Notes: generated by a model not told the origin, from the letters alone. A DNA stretch of 37,289 nt from Dehalococcoidales bacterium (GCA_035529395.1 DATKWT010000007.1:1-37289); one strand, 5' to 3'; positions 14,603 through 23,524 are shown, counted from the stretch's first letter. Numbers and translations: made by a program.

Positions 14603-16600
14603 TCACATCTTCCTGACCACCTCGTTGGCGCTGAAGATGGCCTCCTTGATTCCCCTGACCTGTGAGCAGTCGCCTATCTTGTAGACCTCGGGGACCTTTC
14701 CCTCGAACTCAGTGAAGAGCGAGTCGTTTGACTTCCGCTCACCGAATCTCCGGGAGAGAATCACGGTATCGCAGGGTATGACCCTCCTCCGGTCCTCGTT
14801 GCCACCCACCTTCACGGTAACCTCTCTGCTGGCGATATCCTCAACCTCCGTTTCGAAGAGCACTTCAGGATTGTATATTCTGGCTGCCTCAGGGGTCTCC
14901 CGGGGCAGGTTTACGTCGGTCAGCTTCCGGAAAAGCCACCATCGGCGTGCCATGGACAGGTCACTGCCCAGGGAACTCTCGCTGCCTCTGCCCACAAGGA
15001 CCACGTCCTTGCCTTCCTGGGCCAGTGAGATGGCCAGTTCGACACCGAAGAGCCCCCAGACAACAACCCTCTGACCGACGGCCTTCCGGTTCTTGGACGC
15101 CTGGGCATGGGTAATCACTCCGAATTTTCCTTCGGCCACCTCCGGCATTGTCGGTGATGAGCCTGCGGCAAGGATGACCACGTCGGGACCTATCTCGGCT
15201 ACATCAGATGCGGTAGCCTCGCGGCAGACCCTCACGTCCACACCCAGCTTCCTCATCTGGTTCGTCAGGTATTCCACGATATTGCCGAAGTCAGCCGTCA
15301 ACGGGTTGAGTGCCAGTGTGGCCACCATGCCACCGAGTTGTGACTCCTTCTCTATCAGGGTCACCTTGTGGCCTCTCAAGGTGGCTACTCTGGCGGCTTC
15401 CATTCCTGCTACGCCGCCGCCAATTACCAGTACCTTCCTGGGCTTCTCGGCCGTGGTGAGCGGAATGGGTTGCTCCTGGATATCATAGTTCACCGTGCAG
15501 GGATTACCGCATCCGCCGACGTCACCGATGCACTTGCGGATGTCCTCCGGTCGCCCTTCGAAGTACTTCCTGGGGGTCTCCGGGTCGGCGCAGAGCTGTC
15601 TTCCCATGTAGATGATGTCCGCTTTCCCTTCTTGCAGGAACCTCTCCGCCATATCCATATCGAAGATGTTGCCCACGCCGATGACGGGCAGCCTGGTGAC
15701 CTGTTTCACGGCAGCGGCGAGGTGGATGAAGAGTCCCCAGGGGTAGTACATGGGTATGGTGATTCCCTCGCCGGCGCGTATCATGTCTCCCTGGGAAACA
15801 TCAAGGCCGTCCACTCCGGCTGCTTCCAGGGCAGGGACAATGATCTGAGTGGTATCTTCCAGGGTGATGCCCTTCTTGCCGAGGAGCTGGTCGGCACAGA
15901 TGCGCACGAATATCGGGTAGTCGTCACCGACCGCCTTTCGCATCTTTTGTATCGTTTCGACCGGATGACGGAGCCTGTTCTCCCAGCTGCCGCCATACTT
16001 GTCGGTACGGTGGTTGTAGAATGGTGAAATGAAGGAACAGCCGCCGGTGGCTCCTCCGTGGGAGCAGTGCAGCAGGACGCAGTCCAGACCGGCCGCCTTG
16101 GCCCTGGCCGCTGCTGCGGCAGTGTCGTTCTGGGACTGCTCGATGTTCTCAATGGTTACCTCAGTGTGGGGTATCGTGCGTCCGGCGGCAACGTAGAAGA
16201 GGTCGTGGGTGGCATGTGCCTCATCGGGGTAGGGTGGGGGCGAAGGGCCCCGTCCCCCCATGGGACCGCCAATGATACCCATCTGGACACCGAGTACCGA
16301 CCCGTGCTTGTGGATAGCGTCCGCCAGTTTGGTGAAACCGGGAATGAACTTGTCGTCGTACAGCCCGATCCCGCGGAATCCAAGAAGTCCCCCCTGCTGC
16401 ACCGGTGCGATAGGCGCTGTTGAGCCGACAGCCCCCATCATAATAAAGCCGGTCTCTCCGGCGGCTCTGGACTCGAACCATCGGATTGTCTGGTCATTGA
16501 TGAACCCGTCCTCACCGGCCGGCATATTGAGCAGCGGCGCCAGGCCTATCCTGTTCTTAACCCTCATACCTTTGATCTCGATTGGTTCCAGAAGTTTCAT
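14603..16600 (-). CDS. NADH:flavin oxidoreductase / 2,4-dienoyl-CoA reductase-like protein
   Basis: A 665-residue three-part enzyme. Residues 1-345 are an Old Yellow Enzyme TIM barrel (KNRIGLAPLLNMP; HCSHGG 178-183 with the His pair; SPFYNHRTDKYGGSWENR 192-209; VIGVGN 306-311) that would bind FMN. Residues 357-368 replace the usual 4Fe-4S ligand motif. Residues 388-665 are an FAD/NAD(P) domain (VIGGGVAGMEAARVA 392-406, then LIEKESQLGG). The normal motif is C-x2-C-x3-C-x11-C; here it is C357, Asp 360, C364, C368, so one ligand is Asp and the last loop is eight residues shorter. Start ATG 16600 has GGAGG about 10 nt upstream. The likely reaction is NADH-dependent reduction of an alkene or trimethylamine-like substrate, which remains unassigned. 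Confidence 0.88.
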   Translation of the reverse strand: MKLLEPIEIKGMRVKNRIGLAPLLNMPAGEDGFINDQTIRWFESRAAGETGFIMMGAVGSTAPIAPVQQGGLLGFRGIGLYDDKFIPGFTKLADAIHKHGSVLGVQMGIIGGPMGGRGPSPPPYPDEAHATHDLFYVAAGRTIPHTEVTIENIEQSQNDTAAAAARAKAAGLDCVLLHCSHGGATGGCSFISPFYNHRTDKYGGSWENRLRHPVETIQKMRKAVGDDYPIFVRICADQLLGKKGITLEDTTQIIVPALEAAGVDGLDVSQGDMIRAGEGITIPMYYPWGLFIHLAAAVKQVTRLPVIGVGNIFDMDMAERFLQEGKADIIYMGRQLCADPETPRKYFEGRPEDIRKCIGDVGGCGNPCTVNYDIQEQPIPLTTAEKPRKVLVIGGGVAGMEAARVATLRGHKVTLIEKESQLGGMVATLALNPLTADFGNIVEYLTNQMRKLGVDVRVCREATASDVAEIGPDVVILAAGSSPTMPEVAEGKFGVITHAQASKNRKAVGQRVVVWGLFGVELAISLAQEGKDVVLVGRGSESSLGSDLSMARRWWLFRKLTDVNLPRETPEAARIYNPEVLFETEVEDIASREVTVKVGGNEDRRRVIPCDTVILSRRFGERKSNDSLFTEFEGKVPEVYKIGDCSQVRGIKEAIFSANEVVRKM

Positions 16601-16655
16601 CTCTGCGTGTCCTCCCTGTTATTTGTGGGGTTACCGTATATCCAAATACCTATAA

Positions 16656-16671
16656 CCGGCATGCTTGCCGG
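16656..16671. terminator. Short perfect hairpin between uspA-like and oxidoreductase genes
   Basis: CCGGCA (16656-16661), loop TGCT, TGCCGG (16666-16671), in the 143-base gap. No U-tract follows on either strand, so it may be an attenuator or processing site rather than a terminator. Confidence 0.3.
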
Positions 16672-16743
16672 AATCATGGCGGGTTGTATCCGGTACTGAA
16701 TCACCGGTCCGCTATTCCGTTTACCCTGAATGCCCGGTCGGCT

Positions 16744-17178
16744 CTATACAATGCTCGCTCCCGGCACCCTGACGAGCAGGACCGGCCTGGTACTGGCGCG
16801 CATGACCTTCTCGGCAACACTACCCAGCGCCCAGCGGCTGACACCGGTGCGGCCATGCGTGGCCATGATAATCAGGCTGACGGCGACCTGCTCGGCGTAG
16901 TCGACAATCTCCTGGGCGGGAAGGCCAATGGTGACGGCCGACCGTATGCTAACCTTCTGTTCCGGATTGGTGAGTAGCTTCTTAGCGGCACGCTTGACAA
17001 CCTCCGTTATCTGCTCAAGGTAAATCTCGTGTTTGGCATAGTCCTCAGCCTCTGCCGAGTCACTCACGCAGAGCAGGATAATCTCAGAGCCCAGTTTCGC
17101 TGCTAGTTCCTCGGCGAATGGCAGGGCTAGCTCGGCACGGTCTGAGCCATCAAGGGGAACGAGTATTCTCTGATACAC
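16744..17178 (-). CDS. Universal stress protein, UspA family
   Basis: A 144-residue single-domain UspA protein. The N-terminus (YQRILVPLDGSDRAELAL) and the C-terminal ATP-binding region (MATHGRTGVSRWALGSVAEKV) are characteristic. The canonical G-x2-G-x9-G-S motif is present as Ala 106-x2-Gly 109-x9-Gly 119-Ser 120, with the first Gly replaced by Ala; nucleotide binding is probably retained. It starts with GTG at 17178, with GGAGGT 6 nt upstream. It precedes the flavin oxidoreductase on the same strand by 143 bp. UspA proteins are cytoplasmic and induced by stress or growth arrest. Confidence 0.9.
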   Translation of the reverse strand: MYQRILVPLDGSDRAELALPFAEELAAKLGSEIILLCVSDSAEAEDYAKHEIYLEQITEVVKRAAKKLLTNPEQKVSIRSAVTIGLPAQEIVDYAEQVAVSLIIMATHGRTGVSRWALGSVAEKVMRASTRPVLLVRVPGASIV

Positions 17179-17515
17179 TGGAGCACCTCCGACCGCGTAT
17201 TACGTGTTTCATGTGCTATTGGGTCTGATGATACACTACACGGCACATCGAATCAATACGGTAGTGGTTAAGAGGTCCGGGCTGACCCGTGGGGCGTCGG
17301 GACGAGACAGGGGTTGCCGTATACCAGGGCTGAAGCAGGGGGCTATCTACTTCTGGAGAGTAGTGCAGGAAAAAGAGAGAAGAACATGACTGGGGAACAG
17401 AACCTCGGTGAGGCAGGCGGCCGGAAGGCGAGTCTCTATGTTGCCCGTCCGCACAAGGACGCGGTAGAGGCGCTTCCTCAGCTGTCCGGTTTTGTGTTGC
17501 ACTTCGAGTTCGTGA
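17179..17515. other. Gap upstream of uspA-like gene
   Basis: 337 bases. A plus-strand frame of 55 codons (ATG 17386 to TGA 17553) is open but overlaps the end of the opposite-strand membrane-protein gene and shows no family character, so it is not called. The left part should hold the promoter for the uspA-like gene; none was clear. Confidence 0.3.
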
Positions 17516-17884
17516 CTATTCGTACTCTTCGCGGGATATTGCCACGAGTGTGATGGCAGTAATCCCCGGCACAATTAAGGGGAAGAGGGCGCAGATTGAA
17601 CCGGCAAGTGCCCAGCCCCAGTTCTTGCCCTGTATTGCGAAGATACCGCCCACAAGAGCGAAGACCGCGGTAACCAGAGAGACCACGGCGAGAACTATGA
17701 GTGTACTCAGGGCAATACCCATGCCGGGAATCCATCCAGTGACTTCCAAGGCCGTGCTTCCCACGGCAATGGCACAGATAAGCAGACCCACGAAGAGGAA
17801 CAGTCCCAGAGCACTGGAAACAATGCTCAGAATACCGGTAATCATGGGCATGGGACTCTTCCTGGTTCCAGAGGTTATCTCCAT
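17516..17884 (-). CDS. Four-helix membrane protein, uncharacterised
   Basis: A 122-residue protein with about four hydrophobic segments (approx. 13-43, 50-54 weak, 56-88 and 91-115) and a short charged tail (ISREEYE). The SPMPMITGILSIVSS start and IFAIQGKNWGWALAGSICALF resemble the DUF4064/DUF4190-type small membrane proteins common in Gram-positives and Chloroflexota. The start is ATG 17884, 9 nt after AGGAGG; an ATG at 17891 closer to the RBS is in another frame whose product is not membrane-like. It is divergent from the beta-rich protein at 18149. Function unknown. Confidence 0.7.
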   Translation of the reverse strand: MEITSGTRKSPMPMITGILSIVSSALGLFLFVGLLICAIAVGSTALEVTGWIPGMGIALSTLIVLAVVSLVTAVFALVGGIFAIQGKNWGWALAGSICALFPLIVPGITAITLVAISREEYE

Positions 17885-17979
17885 TTGTCATGTCCTCCTT
17901 CTAGCCTGTCCTGCTAGTTGGCATCATACCATTAGCATGTCAGCCTGCAATCAGGAGACTGACCGATTTCAGGTTAGAA

Positions 17980-18005
17980 AAAGGTTGACCTGGTAGTCAA
18001 CCTTT
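17980..18005. promoter_or_regulatory. Perfect 10-bp inverted repeat in divergent promoter region
   Basis: AAAGGTTGAC (17980-17989), spacer CTGGTA, GTCAACCTTT (17996-18005). It lies between the divergent genes at 17884 and 18149, about 38 bp upstream of the plus-strand -35. Its position suits an operator. As RNA on either strand it would also form a hairpin flanked by A and T runs. Confidence 0.5.
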
Positions 18006-18042
18006 CGGCCAGTGAGTGTTCGTTCGTTCGCCTGATGATGTA

Positions 18043-18071
18043 TTGACGGCCTCTATTATTGCTGCTATGCT
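18043..18071 (+). promoter_or_regulatory. Sigma-70-like promoter for small beta-rich protein
   Basis: TTGACG (18043-18048), 17-bp spacer, TATGCT (18066-18071). It lies 77 nt upstream of the ATG at 18149. Confidence 0.6.
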
Positions 18072-18148
18072 GTCAGGTAATTTCAATGGCCCGCTGGCAG
18101 GGATGCCGTGGGCATCAGCTCGCATGACATAATAAAGGAGGAAATGCA

Positions 18149-18448
18149 ATGGCAGTCGATGGCACCTACAATGTCGAGATTAACACGCCAATGGGCAACC
18201 AGACCGTGAAGCTCACCCTGAAAGCAGATGGTGACTCGCTCAGTGGCAACTCATCCGGACAGCAGGGGGAACAGTCATTCGATGGTGGCACGGTCTCGGG
18301 GAACGAGGCTACCTGGACGATTCAGGTAAGCGGTCCGATGGGACAGATGAAGCTTGACTTCAAAGCCACTGTTAGTGGTGACGAGATTTCCGGTCAGGTA
18401 CAACTCGGTTCCTTCGGTTCCGCCAATTTCAAGGGCACCCGGGTATAG
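18149..18448 (+). CDS. Small beta-rich protein, uncharacterised
   Basis: A 99-residue protein without signal peptide, cysteines or membrane segments. It is a series of short amphipathic strands with Gly/Asn/Asp turns: GTYNVEINTPMGNQTVKLTL, then a SGNSSGQQGEQSFDGG turn region, WTIQVSGPMGQMKLDFKATV and GSFGSANFKGTRV. The phrase P-M-G-N/Q occurs twice (residues 14-17 and about 63-66), which hints at an internal duplication and a small beta-barrel or lipocalin-like fold. AAGGAGG lies 7 nt before ATG and a good promoter lies upstream, so expression may be high. Short proteins of this kind occur widely beside metabolic genes; function unknown. Confidence 0.75.
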   Translation: MAVDGTYNVEINTPMGNQTVKLTLKADGDSLSGNSSGQQGEQSFDGGTVSGNEATWTIQVSGPMGQMKLDFKATVSGDEISGQVQLGSFGSANFKGTRV

Positions 18449-18466
18449 TACAACCCCAGGATAGAG

Positions 18467-18513
18467 CCTGCCACCAGCACGTTTCCAGGCGTTAATGTAG
18501 TACTGGCGGCAGG
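18467..18513 (+). terminator. Interrupted hairpin after the beta-rich protein gene
   Basis: CCTGCC-A-CCAG (18467-18477) pairs with CTGG-C-GGCAGG (18503-18513), an 11-position stem with one mismatch and a 25-nt loop, followed by TTATG. It lies 20-65 bases after the stop and before the end of the convergent hydrolase gene, a likely terminator without a strong U-tract. Confidence 0.45.
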
Positions 18514-18574
18514 TTATGCCTCTGCGCTAATGGTGCTGCGCGAGGTAGTATCCCCTGTCCATATAGCGCCCGGG

Positions 18575-19873
18575 TCAATCCACGATGGCCTGGTAGGCAA
18601 GGCCGGTAAACTCCTGGCGGATGTTGAGGTGCCGGTACGGTCCGACCTGTGTCATGACGATGCCAATGAGCTTCTCCACCGGGTCTACGAAGGGGTATGT
18701 GCAGAAGGCACCACCCCAGGTGTAGGTGCCCACTGACCAGGGAGTAGGGCCCGAATGCTCGGCCTTTAGGGTGTTGATATTATCGATGTTCCTGGCCACG
18801 GCAAATCCCAGGCCAAAACCGGCCCAGGGCCCGGGCAGCCAGATGGGCAAGTCCCCGGTGTGGATTTTGGTCATAAACTCCACCGTCTTGCGACCCAGGA
18901 TACGGGCGCCGTCCAGCTCTCCACCATTGAGCATCATCTGGTCGAAGCGGTAGTAATCAGCGATTGTCGAGACCAGACCACCGGAGCCCATGAAGTAGGT
19001 GTGCGGTTCTTTGACGAACCGGCTCTCCGGTGTCGGTGCGTCGGTCAGTTGAATGCGCAGGTCTTCACCAGGAGTGTAGCAGGCGGCAAACCGGTCAAGC
19101 TTCTCCACCGGGAGGTAGAAACAGGTGTCCGGCATGTTGAGGGGCCTGAAGATGCGCTCACGGAAGTACTCGTCCAGCGGCATACCTGACATAATCTCCA
19201 CCAGATGCCCGACTACACACGTAGCCCGAGAGTAGTTCCAGGCCTCGCCGGGATGACGGTTAAGCGGGACCTTTGCATAGCGCTTCACGAAATCACCAAT
19301 CGTTTCATCAGGTCTCTGGCGCTGCTGGACCTTCATAAACTCTTCCTGGGTCATGCCCCGGGGTGTGGCGGATAGTCCGGTGGTATGGGTAAGCAGGTGC
19401 CGGATGGTAATCGGGCGGTCGGCCGTGACCAGTCGGTAGGGCAGCAGGCCGGAGAACTCGTCCGGTGGGACAGGCTCGGCTACCCTGGGGTCGGCAAACT
19501 CAGGAATCCACTTACTCACCGGGTCGGAAAGCAGGAAATGGCCCTCCTCAAAGAGCATCATCAAGGCCACGGACGTTATCGGTTTGGTCATAGAGGCGAT
19601 ACGAAATATGGTGTCGGCTGTCATCGGGTTCCCGGATTCAACATCGCGGAGTCCGATGGTGTCCAGGTGTACGACACGACCGTGGCGGGCCACCAGGGTG
19701 ACAGCACCCGGTATCAGTTGCTGGTCCAGGTAGCGCTGCATCGCCGGACGAATCCGAGCGAGCCGCTCCGAGGACATCCCGACCTCTTCCGGTTTAGCCC
19801 TGGGGAGGCCTTCTGCCCCCGGCAGAGGACTGCTTCTGGTGGCGGCCTTCTTTGCGGTCTTCTTATCAGGCAT
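18575..19873 (-). CDS. Serine hydrolase of the class C beta-lactamase / esterase EstB family
   Basis: A 432-residue serine hydrolase. FRIASMTKP contains the S-x-x-K nucleophile motif (Ser 94, Lys 97), and NYSRA supplies the catalytic Tyr 214 (Y-x-x in place of the strict YxN of beta-lactamases). HSGPTP near residue 375 is the third-motif region (normally H/K-T/S-G). This pattern is usual for EstB-type esterases and D-aminopeptidase-like hydrolases rather than true AmpC. The Lys/Ala-rich first 25 residues do not form a clear signal peptide, so the protein is probably cytoplasmic. ATG 19873 is used; a TTG at 19879 lies closer to the AAGGAG site and cannot be excluded. The metallo-hydrolase gene lies upstream on the same strand, 38 bp away. 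Confidence 0.85.
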   Translation of the reverse strand: MPDKKTAKKAATRSSPLPGAEGLPRAKPEEVGMSSERLARIRPAMQRYLDQQLIPGAVTLVARHGRVVHLDTIGLRDVESGNPMTADTIFRIASMTKPITSVALMMLFEEGHFLLSDPVSKWIPEFADPRVAEPVPPDEFSGLLPYRLVTADRPITIRHLLTHTTGLSATPRGMTQEEFMKVQQRQRPDETIGDFVKRYAKVPLNRHPGEAWNYSRATCVVGHLVEIMSGMPLDEYFRERIFRPLNMPDTCFYLPVEKLDRFAACYTPGEDLRIQLTDAPTPESRFVKEPHTYFMGSGGLVSTIADYYRFDQMMLNGGELDGARILGRKTVEFMTKIHTGDLPIWLPGPWAGFGLGFAVARNIDNINTLKAEHSGPTPWSVGTYTWGGAFCTYPFVDPVEKLIGIVMTQVGPYRHLNIRQEFTGLAYQAIVD

Positions 19874-19911
19874 CGTCAATAGTCTCCTTCTTTAGTAATC
19901 AGTGCTGTGCC

Positions 19912-20568
19912 CTAGCGAGAATAGTCCAGTATCAGTATTTCCGTAGATGGTGGTAGCTCGCTCTTCGTCAAAGAGACGTAGCTTGCTCCCATCTTCCTGC
20001 TGGCAGGTCTGAGGTTGATGAGGTCATCGGCGCTGTATTTGGGGAACGAGCACTTCGACGTCTTGAAGTGCATCGGGATGACGACCGGCGGCTTCAGGCT
20101 CTCCCAGAGGTCGATGGCCTCCTGAAGCTCCATAGTAGCACCCGGTCCCCCGGTGGGGGCCAGAAGTACGTTCGTGCCTTTGAGTTCGGCGAGTGTTTCA
20201 GACGATAGCAGATGGCCCAGGTCACCGAGGTGGACTACCCGGATACCATCCACCTCAAACGAGAAGATGGTGTTCGGACCTCGCTGGGCTCCCTGGACCT
20301 CGTCGTGGTAGGAAGGTATGCCCCGGAACCGTATTCCCTTCACCATTTGGGTGCCTGTCCCCCGGACCACCTCCGGCTTGCCGGAAACGGCCTGTATATG
20401 GTTGTGGTCGCCATGCTCGTGGCTCACGGTGACGATATCAGCAGATACGTCGACAGGGCCGTAGTTGATGATGTCGCGGAAGCCGGTCTCGTAAGGGTCT
20501 GTTACTATGCTCAGTCCGACCTCCGAGGTAATGCAGAAACATGCGTGTCCAATCCATTCAATTTTCAT
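19912..20568 (-). CDS. UlaG-like metallo-beta-lactamase-fold hydrolase
   Basis: A 218-residue protein of the MBL superfamily (UPF0173 / L-ascorbate-6-phosphate lactonase-like). It begins MKIEWIGHACFCI, a typical start for the group; VTDPY (22-26) is an early metal-site loop. The HEHGDH motif at residues 50-55 is the two-metal H-x-H-x-D-H site. LGDLGH and PMHFKTSKC supply later ligands. The frame extends to 20763, but that extension is not MBL-like and overlaps the divergent glpK promoter; ATG 20568 follows GGGGGTG and gives the standard N-terminus. The serine hydrolase is 38 bp downstream, so the two hydrolases form a likely operon. The substrate is unknown. Confidence 0.85.
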   Translation of the reverse strand: MKIEWIGHACFCITSEVGLSIVTDPYETGFRDIINYGPVDVSADIVTVSHEHGDHNHIQAVSGKPEVVRGTGTQMVKGIRFRGIPSYHDEVQGAQRGPNTIFSFEVDGIRVVHLGDLGHLLSSETLAELKGTNVLLAPTGGPGATMELQEAIDLWESLKPPVVIPMHFKTSKCSFPKYSADDLINLRPASRKMGASYVSLTKSELPPSTEILILDYSR

Positions 20569-20672
20569 AAGCACCCCCATTAAGCCTGTATTACCGGGTC
20601 TGCCCAAGGATAGCACAACGGGCGAATCGCTTGCCAGCCAGAGGGTTAAACATAACGTTTTGCACACGCTTC

Positions 20673-20681
20673 TGTTATAAT
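20673..20681 (+). promoter_or_regulatory. Extended -10 promoter of glpK
   Basis: TG-T-TATAAT: TG at 20673-20674 and a perfect TATAAT at 20676-20681, 29 nt before the GTG start of glycerol kinase. There is no good -35, consistent with an extended -10 promoter or one needing an activator. AACGTT occurs at 20654-20659. Confidence 0.6.
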
Positions 20682-20710
20682 GGTGCCTGATTATCTTACA
20701 GGGAGACCGT

Positions 20711-22219
20711 GTGAAGGATAAAAACCACATTCTGGCTATAGACCAGGGTACCACGGGAAGCACTGCCCTCCTTTTCGATAAAGGCGGACGGGCACTTTCC
20801 TCTGCTTACCGTGAACTGCACCAGGTCTATCCCCGACCTGGCTGGGTGGAGCATGACCCGAAGGAACTCCTCAGTACATCGCTGGCGGTGGCCAGGGAAG
20901 CGCTGGAGAAGGAGGGAGTAGGCCTGTCGGACGTGTGCGGCATCGGGATTACCAACCAGCGGGAGACTACCATTGTATGGGACCGCCACACCGGCAAACC
21001 GGTGAGCAATGCCATTGTCTGGCAGTGCCGGCGCACCGCCCCTCTGTGCGAAGAGTTGAAAAGGCGGGGACTGGCCGGGTCAATCAGGGAGAAGACCGGC
21101 CTTATCATAGACGCCTATTTCTCGGCCACCAAGCTACGCTGGATACTGGACCATATTCCTCGGGGGCAACACCGTGCCGAGCAGGGCGACCTGCTCTTCG
21201 GGACAGTGGATAGCTGGCTGGTCTGGAATCTTACCGGTGGTGCCGTTCATGTCACCGACTACACCAATGCCTCGCGGACAATGTTATTCAACATCCACAC
21301 CCTCCAGTGGGACAACGACCTCCTCTCGGCCCTGGACATACCGGAGACTGTTCTGCCCGAAGTGATGCCATCCAGCCACGTGTACGGAGAGACGGTCCCC
21401 GGTGTTCTCGGGGACGTGCGCGTACCGCTGTGCGGGATAGCCGGTGACCAGCAGGCGGCCCTCTTTGGCCAGGCGTGCTATGAAGCCGGCATGGCGAAGA
21501 ATACCTATGGCACCGGCTCCTTCGTCCTGCTCAACACGGGTGACCGTCCGGTCCCGTCGGAAAAGGGGCTGGTGACGACTCTGGCCTGGGGGTTGGGCGA
21601 CCGTGTGACCTATGCCATGGAGGGGAGTATATTCATCACCGGGGCTGTCGTCCAGTGGCTGCGGGATGGCCTGGGCATTATCGAACAGGCTGCTGAGAGT
21701 GAAACGCTGGCCCGCGCTGTGCCGGACAACGGTGGTGTTTTCTTCGTTCCCGCCTTCGTTGGCCTGGGTGCCCCGCACTGGGACATGTATGCCCGGGGCA
21801 GCATCTTCGGGCTTACCCGCGGTACCACCAGAGAGCACCTCGTACGGGCGGCCCTGGAATCGATTGCCTACCAGTCTCGTGATGTCATTGAGACGATGAG
21901 TGTTGAGGCGAACCTGCAACTGCCGTTACTCCGTGTCGACGGTGGCGGGACGGCCAATGCCTTCCTCATGCAGTTCCAGGCTGACATGCTGGAAGTGCCC
22001 ATCCAGGTGCCCGCAGTCACCGAGACGACGGCACTGGGTGCCGCCTACCTGGCGGGACTGGCGACCGGACTCTGGCAGGATACCGCCGAGATTGCCCGGT
22101 TGTGGCAACCGGCGAAGACTTATGAACCGACTATGTCCCATGACCAGCGGGATACACTCTATGCCGGCTGGAAGCGTGCTGTGGAGCATGCCCGCGGCTG
22201 GGCTTCAGACGAGGAATAA
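20711..22219 (+). CDS. glpK: Glycerol kinase
   Basis: A 502-residue FGGY-family kinase of exactly the usual length. It phosphorylates glycerol to sn-glycerol 3-phosphate with ATP in the cytoplasm. The N-terminal phosphate-1 loop is [14 protein letters not shown] (9-22); [14 protein letters not shown] and [10 protein letters not shown] are glycerol-kinase-specific segments. [13 protein letters not shown] and [15 protein letters not shown] are the conserved core, and [19 protein letters not shown] is the adenosine-binding signature of the second half. It starts with GTG 20711, with GGGAG 5 nt upstream. No glpF or glpD is nearby. The sulfatase-like MBL gene follows after 30 bp and is likely co-transcribed. 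Confidence 0.96.
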   Translation: MKDKNHILAIDQGTTGSTALLFDKGGRALSSAYRELHQVYPRPGWVEHDPKELLSTSLAVAREALEKEGVGLSDVCGIGITNQRETTIVWDRHTGKPVSNAIVWQCRRTAPLCEELKRRGLAGSIREKTGLIIDAYFSATKLRWILDHIPRGQHRAEQGDLLFGTVDSWLVWNLTGGAVHVTDYTNASRTMLFNIHTLQWDNDLLSALDIPETVLPEVMPSSHVYGETVPGVLGDVRVPLCGIAGDQQAALFGQACYEAGMAKNTYGTGSFVLLNTGDRPVPSEKGLVTTLAWGLGDRVTYAMEGSIFITGAVVQWLRDGLGIIEQAAESETLARAVPDNGGVFFVPAFVGLGAPHWDMYARGSIFGLTRGTTREHLVRAALESIAYQSRDVIETMSVEANLQLPLLRVDGGGTANAFLMQFQADMLEVPIQVPAVTETTALGAAYLAGLATGLWQDTAEIARLWQPAKTYEPTMSHDQRDTLYAGWKRAVEHARGWASDEE

Positions 22220-22249
22220 CAGGGGAGCGTTCCCTGCGAGGAGGTTATC

Positions 22250-23524
22250 ATGGTTCAAAATAGAGAAGAGGAGTTTCAACCGAAAGAGATAAGGAGTCGG
22301 GCGATGGTGGATGAGGAGATATTCCCGGACATTTTCAAGATTGCGCAGACCTGGCCGGTGTCCGGGCCCAGCGGTCTTGCCATCACCAGCGAAGGTCTCG
22401 TAGTCGTCGATACCGGTGTCGGTTTCCGGGAGGGAGAAGACAGGGTGAGGAAAATCAGGGAGAGGACGGAAATACCCTTTCATACCATCATCTACTCTCA
22501 CGGACATGTCGACCATGTCGGTGGCGCCTCGGCTTTCCTTAAGGATGCCGAGGACAGGGGGCACCCGAGGCCGAGAATCATCGGTCATGAACTGGTTGCA
22601 CAGCGGCTCGATAAATACCGGATGCTGAAGGGCCGTCGTGCCTACATAGCGTCATTGCAGTTCCCCCGTCCTCAGGATAGACCATCTGCCAGGCAGGATT
22701 GGGCGTCGGTTCGTGAGCCATCATATGTCTATCCGGATACCACGTTCCACGACTATATGGAGTTCAAACTGGGTGGCCTGACATTTGAGATATATTATGC
22801 TCCCGGAGAAACGGACGACACGATATGGGTGTGGATTCCGGAGCGCAAGGTGGCCTTCATCGGTGACCTGCTTCTCGGGGGCTGCCCCAACACGGGCAAC
22901 CCGCTCAAGGAGCAGCGCTACACACTGGAATGGGCCGAAAACCTGGAGAGGATAGCGGAAAAGAAACCCGATTTCGTTGTCGGCAGCGGTCCGGTCATCA
23001 GTGGGGAAAATGTGGAGGAACGGCTTCTGAATACTGCCAGGCTACTCCGCTACATCCACGAGGAGGTCGTCCGGCTGCTTAATGAAGGCTACTGGATTGA
23101 GGACATACTGGAGAGGGTCAAAGTGCCGGAGGAACTGTCTGACAAACCCTATCTGGCGGGCAACTATGGTCACCCCACCTTTGTTATCCATGATGTGTAT
23201 CGTCGCTATACCGGCTGGTATGACGGCAATCCCAGTGAGCTTTTCCCTTCGAAGGGTGCAGATATAGCTGCCGAGATGCTTAATATTATCGGTTCGGAGA
23301 AGGTCACCGAAAGGGCCCGGCAGCTTCAGGTGGAGGGCAATGTTCAGCTTGCCCTGCATCTGGCCGACTTTGTAATCAAGGGAACTGAGGATGAGTCGGC
23401 TCGCAGTGAAGCGGTGCTGTTGAAGGCCGACCTGCTTGATGTCAGGGCTGGTGAAGTCCGCAACTACATTGCCGGGAACATCATGCGGACAAGTGCCGGA
23501 ATGCTCCGGGAAGAGGCCGGCTAG
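22250..23524 (+). CDS. MBL-fold hydrolase of the alkyl sulfatase (BDS1/SdsA) type
   Basis: A 424-residue protein. H84-G-H86-V-D88-H89 (SHGHVDHVGG) is the binuclear zinc motif. YYAPGETDDTIWVWIPERK and FIGDLLLGGCPNTGNP contain further ligands. The middle region GNYGHPTFVIHDVYRRYTGW followed by YDGNPSELFP is the signature of the dimerisation domain of linear alkyl sulfatases (BDS1, SdsA1). The C-terminal SCP2-like substrate domain of full alkyl sulfatases appears shortened, ending about 60 residues after the helical domain. There is no signal peptide, so it is cytoplasmic. Start ATG 22250 has AGGAGG 5 nt upstream, 30 bp after glpK. Hydrolysis of a sulfate or phosphate ester that yields an alcohol such as glycerol would link it to glpK, but that is inference. 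Confidence 0.85.
   Translation: MVQNREEEFQPKEIRSRAMVDEEIFPDIFKIAQTWPVSGPSGLAITSEGLVVVDTGVGFREGEDRVRKIRERTEIPFHTIIYSHGHVDHVGGASAFLKDAEDRGHPRPRIIGHELVAQRLDKYRMLKGRRAYIASLQFPRPQDRPSARQDWASVREPSYVYPDTTFHDYMEFKLGGLTFEIYYAPGETDDTIWVWIPERKVAFIGDLLLGGCPNTGNPLKEQRYTLEWAENLERIAEKKPDFVVGSGPVISGENVEERLLNTARLLRYIHEEVVRLLNEGYWIEDILERVKVPEELSDKPYLAGNYGHPTFVIHDVYRRYTGWYDGNPSELFPSKGADIAAEMLNIIGSEKVTERARQLQVEGNVQLALHLADFVIKGTEDESARSEAVLLKADLLDVRAGEVRNYIAGNIMRTSAGMLREEAG

Noticed and set aside
15368-16027. Plus-strand frame of 219 codons
   Set aside because: It is opposite the flavin oxidoreductase, which has unmistakable family motifs in the minus frame.
17386-17553. 55-codon plus-strand ORF ending inside the membrane-protein gene
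   Set aside because: It has a weak RBS, overlaps the 3' end of a better-supported gene on the other strand, and shows no recognisable character.
20569-20763. N-terminal extension of the UlaG-like protein to 283 residues
   Set aside because: The extension overlaps the glpK promoter and start, has no RBS and is not MBL-like; MKIEWIGHACF is the normal family start.
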